A stretch of 36,906 nt of DNA from Clostridia bacterium (GTDB lineage: Bacteria > Bacillota > Clostridia > Lachnospirales > Anaerotignaceae). This document shows positions 1-7,426 of the stretch, one piece after another. The stretch is taken from positions 1 through 36,906 of the forward strand of contig JALFWW010000020.1 of assembly GCA_022786605.1 (NCBI GenBank). Direction: 5' to 3'. The notes beneath the pieces were generated by a model that was not told where the DNA came from, did not search any database, and worked only from the letters and a program-made list of their open reading frames with translations. Position 1 is the stretch's first letter. Each line of letters starts with the position of its first letter. A program made the translations under genes and the position numbers.

Positions 1-57
1 CATAGCAATCAGTTTTGGTTCAATTATTTTGATATGTGTGTATTTTCTTTTTGCCAT
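1..57 (-). CDS. IS3-family transposase OrfA-like protein, N-terminal 19 codons only
   Basis: The minus strand opens with ATG at 57 and reads MAKRKYTHIKIIEPKLIAM up to the window edge. This resembles the start of the helix-turn-helix OrfA of IS3-family elements as I remember it (a basic start, then HIK..E..I). Only 19 residues are visible, so the family call depends mainly on the terminal sequence and hairpin beside it. The rest lies to the left of the window. Confidence 0.45.
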   Translation of the reverse strand, partial: MAKRKYTHIKIIEPKLIAM

Positions 58-60
58 AAT

Positions 61-108
61 AAAAGCCCCCTCATGTAGTTCTATTATCCTACATAAGGGG
101 GCTTTTTG
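61..108. terminator. Long hairpin inside the IS end, bidirectional terminator-like
   Basis: AAAAGCCCCCT at 61-71 pairs with AGGGGGCTTTT at 96-106, and ATGTAG at 73-78 pairs with CTACAT at 89-94. T-runs follow on both strands. It sits just upstream of the transposase start and could block transcription entering the element. Confidence 0.6.
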
Positions 109-266
109 TCATTGTCCGTTTTTACTGGTTCAGTTCAAAAGACTAGGGCATCTTTTCGTTTCTTTATTTCATCATAGCACAAAGACCAGAGGATTTCTTT
201 GATTTTGACGAAAATATTTCTTACAATTCTCTTACCCTTATATGGAAGGGGCAGGGGGCACTTTTC

Positions 267-295
267 TTGATTTTCTGCGGTTTTTGTGGTATATT
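267..295 (+). promoter_or_regulatory. SigmaA-type promoter for argS
   Basis: TTGATT at 267-272 and TATATT at 290-295 are separated by 17 bp and lie about 80 bp before the argS start. No T-box or other leader structure is apparent in the short leader. Confidence 0.55.
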
Positions 296-374
296 ATAAA
301 ATAACATGCCTATGGGCAGAAACAGCCCGTTTGTGTATAGATAGTCATGAAAACACCCATCGGAGGAATGTAAT

Positions 375-2069
375 ATGGATATGAAACTGGAAATCGCAAA
401 GAGCCTGTCCGCAGCCTGCGGCGTGGCAGCGGAAGAAATCGCGGCAGCCATTGAAGTGCCTGCCAATACAGACATGGGGGATTTTGCGTACCCTTGCTTT
501 AAACTGGCAAAGGTACTGCGCAAAGCGCCTCCCCTCATCGCCCAGGAAATCGGTGAAAAACTGGAAAAACCCGATTTCATTGCTGATATAAAAATTGTTG
601 GCGCATATATCAACTTCTTTATGGACAAGCATTTCTATGCCAAAAAGGTACTGGAAACTGTCCTGACAGAAAAAGAAAACTACGGCAAAAGCGACATGGG
701 CGCAGGTAAGACCATCGTTATCGACTACTCTTCTCCCAACATCGCAAAACCTTTCCATGTAGGCCACCTGCGTTCTACCGTTATCGGCAACGCACTGTAC
801 CAGATTCACAGCCAGCTGGGCTACAAATGCGTAGGCGTTAACCATCTGGGTGACTGGGGCACACAGTTCGGTAAACTTATCGTTGCTTACAAAAAATGGG
901 GCAGCAAAGAAGCCGTTGAAGAAAAAGGTATTCAGGAGCTCATGCGCATTTATGTAAAATTCCACGATGAAGCGGAAAAAGCCCCTGAACTGGATGACGA
1001 AGCACGTCTGTGGTTCGTAAAAATGCAGGATGGTGACGACGAAGCTCTGACACTGTGGAAATGGTTCTACGATATCAGTATCAAAGAATTCGAACGTGTT
1101 TACGACATGCTGGGCGTGAAATTCGACGCATACACAGGCGAAAGCTTCTACAACGACAAAATGGCAGCCGTTGTGGATGAACTGAAAGAAAAAGGTCTGC
1201 TGGAAGAAAGCGAAGGGGCAATGATCGTCAACCTGGAAGACAACAATATGCCTCCTTGCCTGATCATCCGTAAAGACGGCGGCACACTGTACGCAACTCG
1301 TGACATCACAGCAGCTCTGTACCGCAAGAAAACATACGATTTCGATAAATGTATCTACCTGACCGCTCTGGATCAGAACCTGCATTTTGCACAGTGGTTT
1401 GAAGTCATCCATAAAATGGGCTATGACTGGTACAAAGACCTGATTCATGTGCCTTTCGGTCTGGTAAGTCTGGACAGCGGCAAACTTTCCACTCGTCACG
1501 GCAACGTGGTATTGATGGAAGACCTGCTCCATCAGGCAATCGCCGAAACAAAGAAAATCATCGAAGAAAAGAATCCTTCTTTGCCTGATAAAGAAGAAGT
1601 TGCGAAAAAAGTTGGTATCGGTGCGGTTATCTTCAATGACCTGTATAACACTCGTATCAAAGATGTTGTATTCTCTTGGGAACGTATGCTGAACTTCGAC
1701 GGCGAAACAGGTCCTTACGTACAGTATACCCATGCCCGTGCATGCAGCATCCTGAAAAAAGCCCCTGATTTCATAGCGGAAAACATCGATTTCAGCAAAC
1801 TGGATGACGAAGCATCTCTGAATGTCTGCAAACTGCTGGAAGCATTCCCTTCCAAGATCGTGGACGCGGCGGCAAAACTGGAACCCTATGTACTGACAAG
1901 ACATCTGGTTGCCATTTCTCAGGCATTCAATAAGTTCTACCATGACAACCCCATCCTGAACAGCGAAGCGGAAGTGCGTCAGGCACGTCTGGCAGTAGTC
2001 GTGGCAGTGAAAACTGTTCTGGCAGCAGGTCTTGCATTGCTGGGCATTGACGCTCCAGAACAGATGTAA
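375..2069 (+). CDS. argS: Arginyl-tRNA synthetase
   Basis: This class I aminoacyl-tRNA synthetase charges tRNA-Arg in the cytoplasm. The protein has 564 residues, normal for bacterial ArgRS. The HIGH-type signature is HVGH at residues 128-131, inside KPFHVGHLRST, and the KMSKS-equivalent loop is GKLSTRHGN near residue 370. The N-terminal domain of about 100 residues fits the ArgRS additional domain, and the C-terminal region ends in the helical anticodon-binding domain. GGAGG lies 8 bases before ATG 375; a second ATG two codons later is possible but less well spaced. The next gene starts 23 bases after the stop, so the two are probably co-transcribed. The assignment is secure. Confidence 0.97.
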   Translation: MDMKLEIAKSLSAACGVAAEEIAAAIEVPANTDMGDFAYPCFKLAKVLRKAPPLIAQEIGEKLEKPDFIADIKIVGAYINFFMDKHFYAKKVLETVLTEKENYGKSDMGAGKTIVIDYSSPNIAKPFHVGHLRSTVIGNALYQIHSQLGYKCVGVNHLGDWGTQFGKLIVAYKKWGSKEAVEEKGIQELMRIYVKFHDEAEKAPELDDEARLWFVKMQDGDDEALTLWKWFYDISIKEFERVYDMLGVKFDAYTGESFYNDKMAAVVDELKEKGLLEESEGAMIVNLEDNNMPPCLIIRKDGGTLYATRDITAALYRKKTYDFDKCIYLTALDQNLHFAQWFEVIHKMGYDWYKDLIHVPFGLVSLDSGKLSTRHGNVVLMEDLLHQAIAETKKIIEEKNPSLPDKEEVAKKVGIGAVIFNDLYNTRIKDVVFSWERMLNFDGETGPYVQYTHARACSILKKAPDFIAENIDFSKLDDEASLNVCKLLEAFPSKIVDAAAKLEPYVLTRHLVAISQAFNKFYHDNPILNSEAEVRQARLAVVVAVKTVLAAGLALLGIDAPEQM

Positions 2070-2092
2070 GGAAAAAGGGGGCTGGGCGTTCT

Positions 2093-3064
2093 ATGAAAAA
2101 GGTGAAACTGTTTTATAACCCCTTTTCCGGTAATAAAACTTTCAAATTTGACTTGGATGTCTGCATTGGCGTTTTCCAGTCCGCAGGCTATGAGGTGCAC
2201 CCCTTTCGCACCATGCAGCCTGGGGACATCGAAACCCATGTGGCACAGATGGATAAAGATTATGATATTGTAGTGGCTTCCGGCGGTGACGGCACTGTGA
2301 ATATCGTCCTCAACGCCCTGATGCACAATGACTTGAAAATCCCGCTGGGTATCATCCCTTCCGGCACAGCAAATGATTTCGCAACCTTTTTGGGATTGAA
2401 AACAGGGGATGCGGAAGGGGCATGCCGTGTCATGACGGAAACCTCTCCCCGTTATGTGGATATTGGTCTGGTCAACGGGGAAACCTATTTCATCAATGTC
2501 TGTGCTGGAGGGCTTTTGACAAATGTTTCCCAGACTGTAGATAAAGATGTGAAAAACGCTTTGGGAAACCTTTCTTATTATCTGAAAGGCATGGAACAGA
2601 TTCCAAATTTCCACAAAATTCCCTTTCGTATCACCACATCTGAAGAAGTATTGGAAGAAGATTTGTATCTGTATATGATCATGAACAGCGCCGGTACCGG
2701 CAGTTTCACAAAGCTGTCACCGGAGGCGTCCATTACAGACGGGAAATTTGAGTTCATCGGCGTACGGGCAAAATCTATACTGGAAATCCCTTCCGTATTC
2801 CTGAAGATGCTCACAGGGGATCACATCAGGGATGAAAAAGCAATCCTGTATCGTCGGGATCATTATTTCAAAATCGAATGTTTGAACCCGGATTTTCAGA
2901 TCATGGAATCCACAGTGGATGGAGAAATGGGTCCTAAGATGCCCTTCACATTGGAGGTACTGCCTAAGGCTTACCCCATTTATGGAAATTTTGAGAAAAA
3001 GAAATATGTTTCACGTGAAACACCATTGGCAAAGCTCAACGCTGTGGTGAAAAACGGAAAATAA
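2093..3064 (+). CDS. Diacylglycerol kinase family lipid kinase (DagK/YegS type)
   Basis: The 323-residue protein belongs to the DAGK/LCB5/YegS lipid kinase superfamily. The catalytic nucleotide-binding motif ASGGDGTVN lies near residue 63, with PSGTANDFA after it, the usual pair for this family. Family members phosphorylate diacylglycerol or related lipids at the membrane and recycle lipid head-group turnover products; the exact lipid cannot be read here. The start is ATG 2093, preceded by the purine-rich AAAAAGGGGG. It follows argS by 23 bases. Near the 3' end the coding sequence contains a perfect 16-bp parS site at 3007-3022, so those codons (encoding MFHVK-like residues out of frame, VSRET in frame) also serve a DNA-segregation role. 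Confidence 0.88.
   Translation: MKKVKLFYNPFSGNKTFKFDLDVCIGVFQSAGYEVHPFRTMQPGDIETHVAQMDKDYDIVVASGGDGTVNIVLNALMHNDLKIPLGIIPSGTANDFATFLGLKTGDAEGACRVMTETSPRYVDIGLVNGETYFINVCAGGLLTNVSQTVDKDVKNALGNLSYYLKGMEQIPNFHKIPFRITTSEEVLEEDLYLYMIMNSAGTGSFTKLSPEASITDGKFEFIGVRAKSILEIPSVFLKMLTGDHIRDEKAILYRRDHYFKIECLNPDFQIMESTVDGEMGPKMPFTLEVLPKAYPIYGNFEKKKYVSRETPLAKLNAVVKNGK
3007..3022. promoter_or_regulatory. parS: parS site 1, inside the lipid kinase gene
   Basis: TGTTTCACGTGAAACA matches the bacterial parS consensus bound by ParB/Spo0J at all 16 positions. It lies within the last 60 bases of the upstream coding sequence. Confidence 0.93.
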
Positions 3065-3070
3065 TATGTA

Positions 3071-3126
3071 AGGTGTCAACTTGTTTGACACCTACTCGTC
3101 AAAACCTTATTTCATGCAAGGTTTTG
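3071..3126. repeat. Two consecutive inverted repeats downstream of the lipid kinase
   Basis: AGGTGTCAA (3071-3079) pairs with TTGACACCT (3085-3093), and CAAAACCTT (3100-3108) pairs with AAGGTTTTG (3118-3126). Neither has a T-run. The 14-mer ACTTGTTTGACACC at 3079-3092 is repeated exactly at 3206-3219 between parS sites 2 and 3. The function is unknown. Confidence 0.55.
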
Positions 3127-3144
3127 ATGTGTAGACAGAAGTGC

Positions 3145-3180
3145 AAGCCAGAAATTCTTTCGGGAGTTTCTGGCTTTTTT
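3145..3180 (+). terminator. Rho-independent terminator after the argS-kinase unit
   Basis: AAGCCAGAAA at 3145-3154 pairs with TTTCTGGCTT at 3167-3176 and is followed by a T-run to 3180. Confidence 0.85.
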
Positions 3181-3181
3181 A

Positions 3182-3197
3182 TGTTTCACGTGAAACA
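3182..3197. promoter_or_regulatory. parS: parS site 2
   Basis: This is a second perfect copy of TGTTTCACGTGAAACA, immediately after the terminator T-run and about 170 bp before parA. Confidence 0.95.
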
Positions 3198-3221
3198 CTG
3201 ATAGGACTTGTTTGACACCCA

Positions 3222-3237
3222 TGTTTCACGTGAAACA
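3222..3237. promoter_or_regulatory. parS: parS site 3
   Basis: This is a third perfect copy of the parS palindrome, exactly 40 bp after site 2 and about 65 bp before the parA -35 region. Confidence 0.95.
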
Positions 3238-3301
3238 GGAATTTCTGCCGAAAATTATGTGTTTTTCAAAAGAAATGTTTTTTCGCAACCCTCCATTTTT
3301 C

Positions 3302-3330
3302 TTTTCACCATAAAAAAATTGTGCTATAAT
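3302..3330 (+). promoter_or_regulatory. Promoter of the parAB-DUF4446 operon
   Basis: TATAAT at 3325-3330 is preceded by TGC (an extended -10), with a weak -35 TTTTCA at 3302-3307 spaced 17 bp. It lies about 40 bp before the parA start codon. Confidence 0.65.
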
Positions 3331-3368
3331 ACCCCATAGAAGATCGACAGAAAGGCGGGAAAACCACA

Positions 3369-4142
3369 ATGGGAAAAGTCAGAGTTATTGCAATCACCAA
3401 CCAGAAAGGCGGTGTGGGAAAGACCACCACTGCCATCAATCTGTCTGCCTGCCTTGCTGCTGCGGGCAAAAAAGTGCTGACCATCGACGCGGATCAGCAG
3501 GGCAACACCACCAGCGGTTTGGGGCTGGACAAAAATGGTGTGCCCTTGACCATTTATGATGTATTTCTGGAACAGGCTACCATTGCCGAAGTGAAACAGC
3601 CCACATGCGTAGAGGGCTTGGAAGTGCTTCCGGCAAACATCAGCCTCACTGGAGCGGAAATTGAGCTTATCGGCAAAGACGACAGAGAGTATATTTTGAA
3701 GGAAGCTTTGGACAAAGTAAAAGACGATTATGATTTTGTCATCATCGACTGTCCGCCTTCCCTGAACCTCATCACCATCAACGCACTGACAGCGGCGGAT
3801 ACGGTTTTGGTTCCTATCCAGTGTGAATATTTCGCGCTGGAAGGTCTGGAACAGCTCCTTCACGCGGTAAATCTGGTGCGGAAACGTCTGAATCGTCATT
3901 TGGAAATCGAAGGTATCGTGTTCACCATGTATGATGCCCGCACAAATCTTTCTTTGCAGGTGGTGGAAGAAGTCAAACGGAGTCTGGGCGAAAATGTCTA
4001 TCGCAGCATCATTCCTCGTAATGTCCGTTTGGGTGAAGCCCCCAGCCATGGTCTGCCCATTCATCTCTACGACCCCAAATCCAAAGGGGCAGAAAGCTAT
4101 GGTCTGCTGGCAGAAGAAGTCATGGAAAAGGAGTGGGACTAA
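3369..4142 (+). CDS. parA: Chromosome-partitioning ATPase ParA (Soj)
   Basis: The 257-residue protein is a deviant Walker-type ATPase of the ParA/Soj family. It binds DNA non-specifically, works with ParB to segregate the origin, and in Bacillus also controls DnaA. The signature KGGVGKTTT is at residues 11-19, and the Walker B-like FVIIDCPPSLN follows in the middle of the protein. The start is ATG 3369, with AAAGGCGGG upstream. The stop codon directly abuts the parB start, so the two are translationally coupled. Three parS sites precede it. The size and neighbours fit a chromosomal rather than a plasmid ParA. Confidence 0.96.
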   Translation: MGKVRVIAITNQKGGVGKTTTAINLSACLAAAGKKVLTIDADQQGNTTSGLGLDKNGVPLTIYDVFLEQATIAEVKQPTCVEGLEVLPANISLTGAEIELIGKDDREYILKEALDKVKDDYDFVIIDCPPSLNLITINALTAADTVLVPIQCEYFALEGLEQLLHAVNLVRKRLNRHLEIEGIVFTMYDARTNLSLQVVEEVKRSLGENVYRSIIPRNVRLGEAPSHGLPIHLYDPKSKGAESYGLLAEEVMEKEWD

Positions 4143-5033
4143 ATGGCGACAAAAAAGGGACTGGGTGCCAAGGGTCTTGGCATTGAAGCCTTGATCCATA
4201 ATAAAATGGAAGATTTTGAAAGCGACGGCGGCGGAGTGCTGGAAATTGATTTGCATAAAATCGAACCCAATCGCAAACAGCCCCGGAAGTATTTCGATGA
4301 AACAGCTTTGGAAGAACTGGCAGCTTCTTTGAAAAACTACGGCATGATTCAGCCTGTGGTGGTAAAGAAAAACAAAGAGGGCTATTATGAACTTATCGCT
4401 GGTGAACGTCGTTGGCGTGCGGCAAAAATCGCAGGTCTCACCAAAATCCCTGCCATCATCAAAAAATGGGAAGAAGGGGAAGCCTTTGAGGCGGCTCTGG
4501 TGGAAAACCTCCAGCGGGAAGACCTGAACCCCATGGAAGAAGCCCAGAGCTATGCGCGTTTGCAGGAAGAATTTGGTTTGAGTCAGGAACAGATTGCCGA
4601 TAAAGTGGGCAAGAGCCGTCCTGCCGTTGCCAATGCCCTGCGTCTGCTGCAATTAGACGAACGTGTCCGCAATTTTGTGGTGGAAAATAAACTGACTGCC
4701 GGACATGCCCGTGGGCTGCTGCCCCTTACCGATGGAGAAGCCCAGTTTGAACTGGCAGAACACATCATCGAGGAAGGTCTGAGCGTCCGTGCCGTGGAAG
4801 CCATGGTGAAAAGCATGCTGGAAACAGCGGAAACACCTGCGGCAGAAGAAGCGCCCAAAAAGACACAAAGCCCTGTCCTGCGTCAGATCGAGGACGAATT
4901 GAAGGGAATTTTTGCCACAAAGGTAAAAGTCACCCAGAAGAAAAATAAGGGCAAAATAGAAATTGAGTATTATTCCGACGAAGACTTGGATCGTCTGTTG
5001 GTACTGATGAAGAAACTGGAAACAGAAAGGTAA
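4143..5033 (+). CDS. parB: Chromosome-partitioning CTPase/DNA-binding protein ParB (Spo0J)
   Basis: The 296-residue protein binds parS, spreads as a CTP-dependent clamp and stimulates ParA. The N-terminal ParB/Srx domain contains GERRWRA, the CTP-binding motif, followed by ENLQREDLNPMEEA. A central helix-turn-helix (LSQEQIADKVGKSRPAVANAL, written here as two parts around DKVGKS) recognises parS. A linker rich in Ala, Glu and Pro precedes the C-terminal dimerisation region. It starts at ATG 4143 directly after the parA stop, with AAGGAG inside the end of parA. The nearby sites match Spo0J parS and not the different Noc binding site, so ParB rather than Noc is the better call. Confidence 0.96.
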   Translation: MATKKGLGAKGLGIEALIHNKMEDFESDGGGVLEIDLHKIEPNRKQPRKYFDETALEELAASLKNYGMIQPVVVKKNKEGYYELIAGERRWRAAKIAGLTKIPAIIKKWEEGEAFEAALVENLQREDLNPMEEAQSYARLQEEFGLSQEQIADKVGKSRPAVANALRLLQLDERVRNFVVENKLTAGHARGLLPLTDGEAQFELAEHIIEEGLSVRAVEAMVKSMLETAETPAAEEAPKKTQSPVLRQIEDELKGIFATKVKVTQKKNKGKIEIEYYSDEDLDRLLVLMKKLETER

Positions 5034-5042
5034 TGAGGCAAG

Positions 5043-5885
5043 ATGACAGCACTGACAGCATTGGCGCAGCAATATGCGCTGCTTTTGTTTGGACTGCTGG
5101 GGCTTGCGGTGGTGATCCTGTTCATTCTGTGTATCATCCTGTTTGTGAAAATCAATCGGGAGAAAAAACGGTATGATGTTTTTATGGGAACCAGCCGCCG
5201 ACCACCCCATAACTTGGAAATGAAAATTCAGGAATACTTCGACACCGCAAAAGGCATCGAAGAAAAATATGATAAACTGCTGGATATGGTAACAGACATG
5301 GATAAAGTGGATAAATCCAAAATCCAGAAAGTAGGGCTCATCCGTTATAACCCCTTCGAGGAAATGGGCGGCAACCTTTGTTTTGCCTTGGCGCTGCTGG
5401 ATGGGGAAGATAATGGTGTTGTCCTCAATGGTATCCATAGCCGTACGGGTTCCTTTACCTATGCCAAACCCATTGAAATGGGTGTCAGCATTTATATGCT
5501 TTCCGATGAGGAAAAGCAGGCCGTGAAAATGGCACAGGAACAGGCATATAAACCGGAACATGAAAAAGTGGTGAAAGTCAAATTCAAACCCTTCTTCAAA
5601 CGCCGCTATGCGCCCATGGATGACCAGCTCACACTGGAACAGGTGGAAACACCCAAGGAAAAAATCCAGTCCATCGGGGACGTGACTACAGCGGAACAGG
5701 AACAGATTCAGGAAGAAGAAACACTGGCAGGACAGATCGCTGCCGCTGAGGATTTTTCTCCTGAGGACGCCGAAAAAATGCTGGCGGAAATCCAGCAGGA
5801 AACATTGGATTTCTTTGAGGACGAACCAGAAGAAATGGACGACTTGGAAGTATCCGAAGAACCAGAAAAACATCAGGCAGAATGA
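5043..5885 (+). CDS. DUF4446 membrane-anchored protein with long acidic tail
   Basis: The protein has 280 residues. One transmembrane segment near residues 10-35 (runs of L, V and I followed by KINREKKR) anchors the N-terminus. A DUF4446 domain, roughly residues 37-160, contains the recognisable GLIRYNPFEEMGG and SRTGSF stretches. DUF4446 proteins usually follow parB in Clostridia and have no established function. This copy is longer than the 150-170 residues I remember as usual; the extra C-terminal 110 residues are strongly acidic and rich in Glu and Gln. It starts 9 bases after the parB stop and ends at a terminator, so it is the last gene of the par operon. Confidence 0.88.
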   Translation: MTALTALAQQYALLLFGLLGLAVVILFILCIILFVKINREKKRYDVFMGTSRRPPHNLEMKIQEYFDTAKGIEEKYDKLLDMVTDMDKVDKSKIQKVGLIRYNPFEEMGGNLCFALALLDGEDNGVVLNGIHSRTGSFTYAKPIEMGVSIYMLSDEEKQAVKMAQEQAYKPEHEKVVKVKFKPFFKRRYAPMDDQLTLEQVETPKEKIQSIGDVTTAEQEQIQEEETLAGQIAAAEDFSPEDAEKMLAEIQQETLDFFEDEPEEMDDLEVSEEPEKHQAE

Positions 5886-5889
5886 GATT

Positions 5890-5915
5890 TGCCGTGGGAA
5901 ACCACGGCATTTTTT
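5890..5915 (+). terminator. Terminator of the par operon
   Basis: TGCCGTGG at 5890-5897 pairs with CCACGGCA at 5902-5909 around a GAAA tetraloop, followed by six T. Confidence 0.9.
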
Positions 5916-5923
5916 ATCAGACC

Positions 5924-6002
5924 TGTGCACAACTCTGTGGAAATGTGTATAAAATCAGCAAAAAACTGTGGATAAACCTGTGTATACAAAAAGTTATCCA
6001 CA
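5924..6002. promoter_or_regulatory. DnaA-box cluster, possible oriC element
   Basis: Three boxes match TTATNCACA perfectly: TGTGTATAA at 5944-5952, TGTGGATAA at 5967-5975 (both reverse) and TTATCCACA at 5994-6002 (forward). TGTGCACAA at 5924-5932 and TGTGTATAC at 5979-5987 differ at one position, and TGTGGAAAT at 5936-5944 at two. Six boxes in 79 bp is far above chance. Sequence up to about 6060 is moderately AT-rich. It lies in the par neighbourhood, as expected for an origin-region DnaA-binding locus. Confidence 0.72.
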
Positions 6003-6074
6003 GATAGGGATGAAAATCAGACGTAACAAAAGATTATGTAAACAATCGGATAAGAGGAAAGTGAGGTGTTTCCC

Positions 6075-6887
6075 ATGGCTTATCGTATGGTTTTCTCCGA
6101 CATGGACGGCACACTTTTGAAAAGCGCGTCAGAACTTTCGGAAAAAAATATTGAAATCATTGGAAAAGCAGTGGACAAAGGCGTGGAGTTTGTCATTTGC
6201 ACTGGCCGCGGCGTCTATGGCGTGGAACGGTTTCTGGAAAAACTGAACCTCATCGGTCGTCCGGGTTATGTCATCTGCCAAAATGGCGCCGCTGTGTATA
6301 ACTTGGAGAATATGGAAATGGTGCTGAAACATTCCTTTTCTTCTGACGACCTGCGTCCGGTGGTGGAAATCGCCAGAGAAGAAGGGGTAGAAGTCTATCT
6401 CTATGATGACCGCACTTTTGTGGCGGAAAAAGTGACGCCGCAGGTGGAGGCTTACTGCCGTGTCATGCACGCAGATATGCGGATATTGCCTGATGGTCTT
6501 GATTATGAAGGATATTTTACCAAATGCCTCCTCAGCGGCTCTTTTGAACAGCTGGAAGTCGTGCGGAAAAAGGTAGAACCTCTCATTGCCGGCAAACTCA
6601 ATCGGTTCTATTCCGGTCCCCAGTATCTAGAGTTTGTGAAAACTGGTGTCAGCAAAGGCAATGCCCTGCGGGAAACGGCGGAAAAAGCCGGTGTGCCTCT
6701 GAGGGAAGTCATTGCCATTGGGGACAGTGAGAACGATTTGTCCATGATTCAGGCGGCAGGTCTTGGTGTGGCCGTGGCAAACGCACAGGAACCTGTGAAA
6801 AGAGCGGCGGATTATGTGATAGAAACCACCTGCGAAGAGGATGCCGTGGCGGATGTCATTGAACGGTTCGTATTGGGTGAGAAATAA
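6075..6887 (+). CDS. HAD-superfamily IIB (Cof-type) sugar-phosphate phosphatase
   Basis: This is a cytoplasmic Mg-dependent phosphatase of the Cof/YidA group, which dephosphorylates sugar phosphates, FMN or similar small molecules; the substrate is not predictable. Motif I is FSDMDGTLL at the N-terminus (nucleophile Asp). The C-terminal motif IV is AIGDSENDLSMI. The region between is the type IIB cap. I chose ATG 6075 (MAYRMVF...), because GTGAGG lies 8 bases before it; GTG 6066 three codons earlier overlaps that site. The resulting 270 residues fit the family. It lies just after the DnaA-box cluster and has its own terminator. Confidence 0.88.
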   Translation: MAYRMVFSDMDGTLLKSASELSEKNIEIIGKAVDKGVEFVICTGRGVYGVERFLEKLNLIGRPGYVICQNGAAVYNLENMEMVLKHSFSSDDLRPVVEIAREEGVEVYLYDDRTFVAEKVTPQVEAYCRVMHADMRILPDGLDYEGYFTKCLLSGSFEQLEVVRKKVEPLIAGKLNRFYSGPQYLEFVKTGVSKGNALRETAEKAGVPLREVIAIGDSENDLSMIQAAGLGVAVANAQEPVKRAADYVIETTCEEDAVADVIERFVLGEK

Positions 6888-6912
6888 GACAATATATCCA
6901 TAAAAAAATTAC

Positions 6913-6960
6913 CATAGCTGGAACCCCTTGCCCTAGAAGGAGTTTCAGCTATGTTTTTTT
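6913..6960 (+). terminator. Terminator after the HAD gene
   Basis: CATAGCTGGAAC near 6913 pairs with GTTTCAGCTATG ending at 6953, and a run of seven T follows. The core AGCTGGAACCCC resembles the hairpins of the dispersed repeats at 9871, 14164 and 16719. Confidence 0.85.
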
Positions 6961-7189
6961 GTCAGGATTCGTTGTTTTTTGGTGAACAGACCCGTTCTCA
7001 TATATAAATTCAGAAAGAGGAATCTTTCCTGTCGGATGTGTATCCTATGACTTTGAAATGGTTGACATAAGATAGATAGGGGCACAAGAGCAGACATAAA
7101 ATTCTGGATATTGTCAGAAAAAAAGGGAATGTTATAAAGAATCATACCGTTTCCCGTATAGGAGAAAAATTTTGGATTCCCGCTGTTTT

Positions 7190-7301
7190 CAGACATAAAA
7201 AAACCCGGCGATCGGGGAATCGTCGGGCGTCGGACGTGATAAACGTCCGGGGGCATAGTTTATGTACAGGAAAAGGGGCCTCCTTGTACGGTACTATCAT
7301 A
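7190..7301 (-). ncRNA. Candidate structured small RNA in the HAD-serS gap
   Basis: The roughly 500-base stretch between the HAD terminator and the serS promoter has no convincing gene. On the minus strand it holds a possible -10 box TATGAT (7301-7296, weak -35), then a short GTACA/TGTAC-closed hairpin (7289-7264), a 7-bp hairpin CGGACGT/ACGTCCG (7249-7231), and a GC-rich hairpin CCCGACGAT/ATCGCCGGG (7227-7204) followed by seven U (7203-7197). The last is a strong minus-strand terminator with no coding gene upstream of it. A transcript of about 95 nt would fit. I do not recognise a known RNA class. Confidence 0.35.
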
Positions 7302-7392
7302 CCGCAATCGGTAAAAAGAATCCATAAGAAATCCATTAGAATTTCATTAAAATAACAAATGTGTTTTTTTTGTAATTCTCCAAAAAAAATAC

Positions 7393-7420
7393 TTGCCTTT
7401 TTGCCCTTGTGTGCTATAAT
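7393..7420 (+). promoter_or_regulatory. Promoter of the serS T-box leader
   Basis: TATAAT at 7415-7420 is preceded by TGC (an extended -10), with TTGCCT at 7393-7398 as the -35 (16 bp spacing). It lies directly before the T-box leader. Confidence 0.7.
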
Positions 7421-7426
7421 ATGTTT

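Larger units (their letters stand above)
1..137 (-). mobile_element. Terminal part of an IS3-like insertion sequence
   Basis: Read on the minus strand from 137, the sequence begins TGAACTGAACCAGTAAAAAC and is followed by GGACA. This resembles the tips of IS3/IS150-group elements (TGAACTGACC...GGACA) as I remember them. A strong hairpin and then the OrfA-like start codon follow, the usual order at the left end of such elements. The opposite end and any target duplication are outside the window, so the boundary at 137 is an estimate. Confidence 0.45.

Noticed and set aside
345..1943. Long open frame on the minus strand opposite argS
   Set aside because: It is a shadow of argS caused by codon bias: composition is rich in Phe, Cys and His, and no ribosome binding site or motif supports it.
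7062..7067. TTGACA at 7062 as a promoter -35 box in the gap before serS
   Set aside because: No -10 box lies at 16-19 bp; the nearest candidate is too far away.
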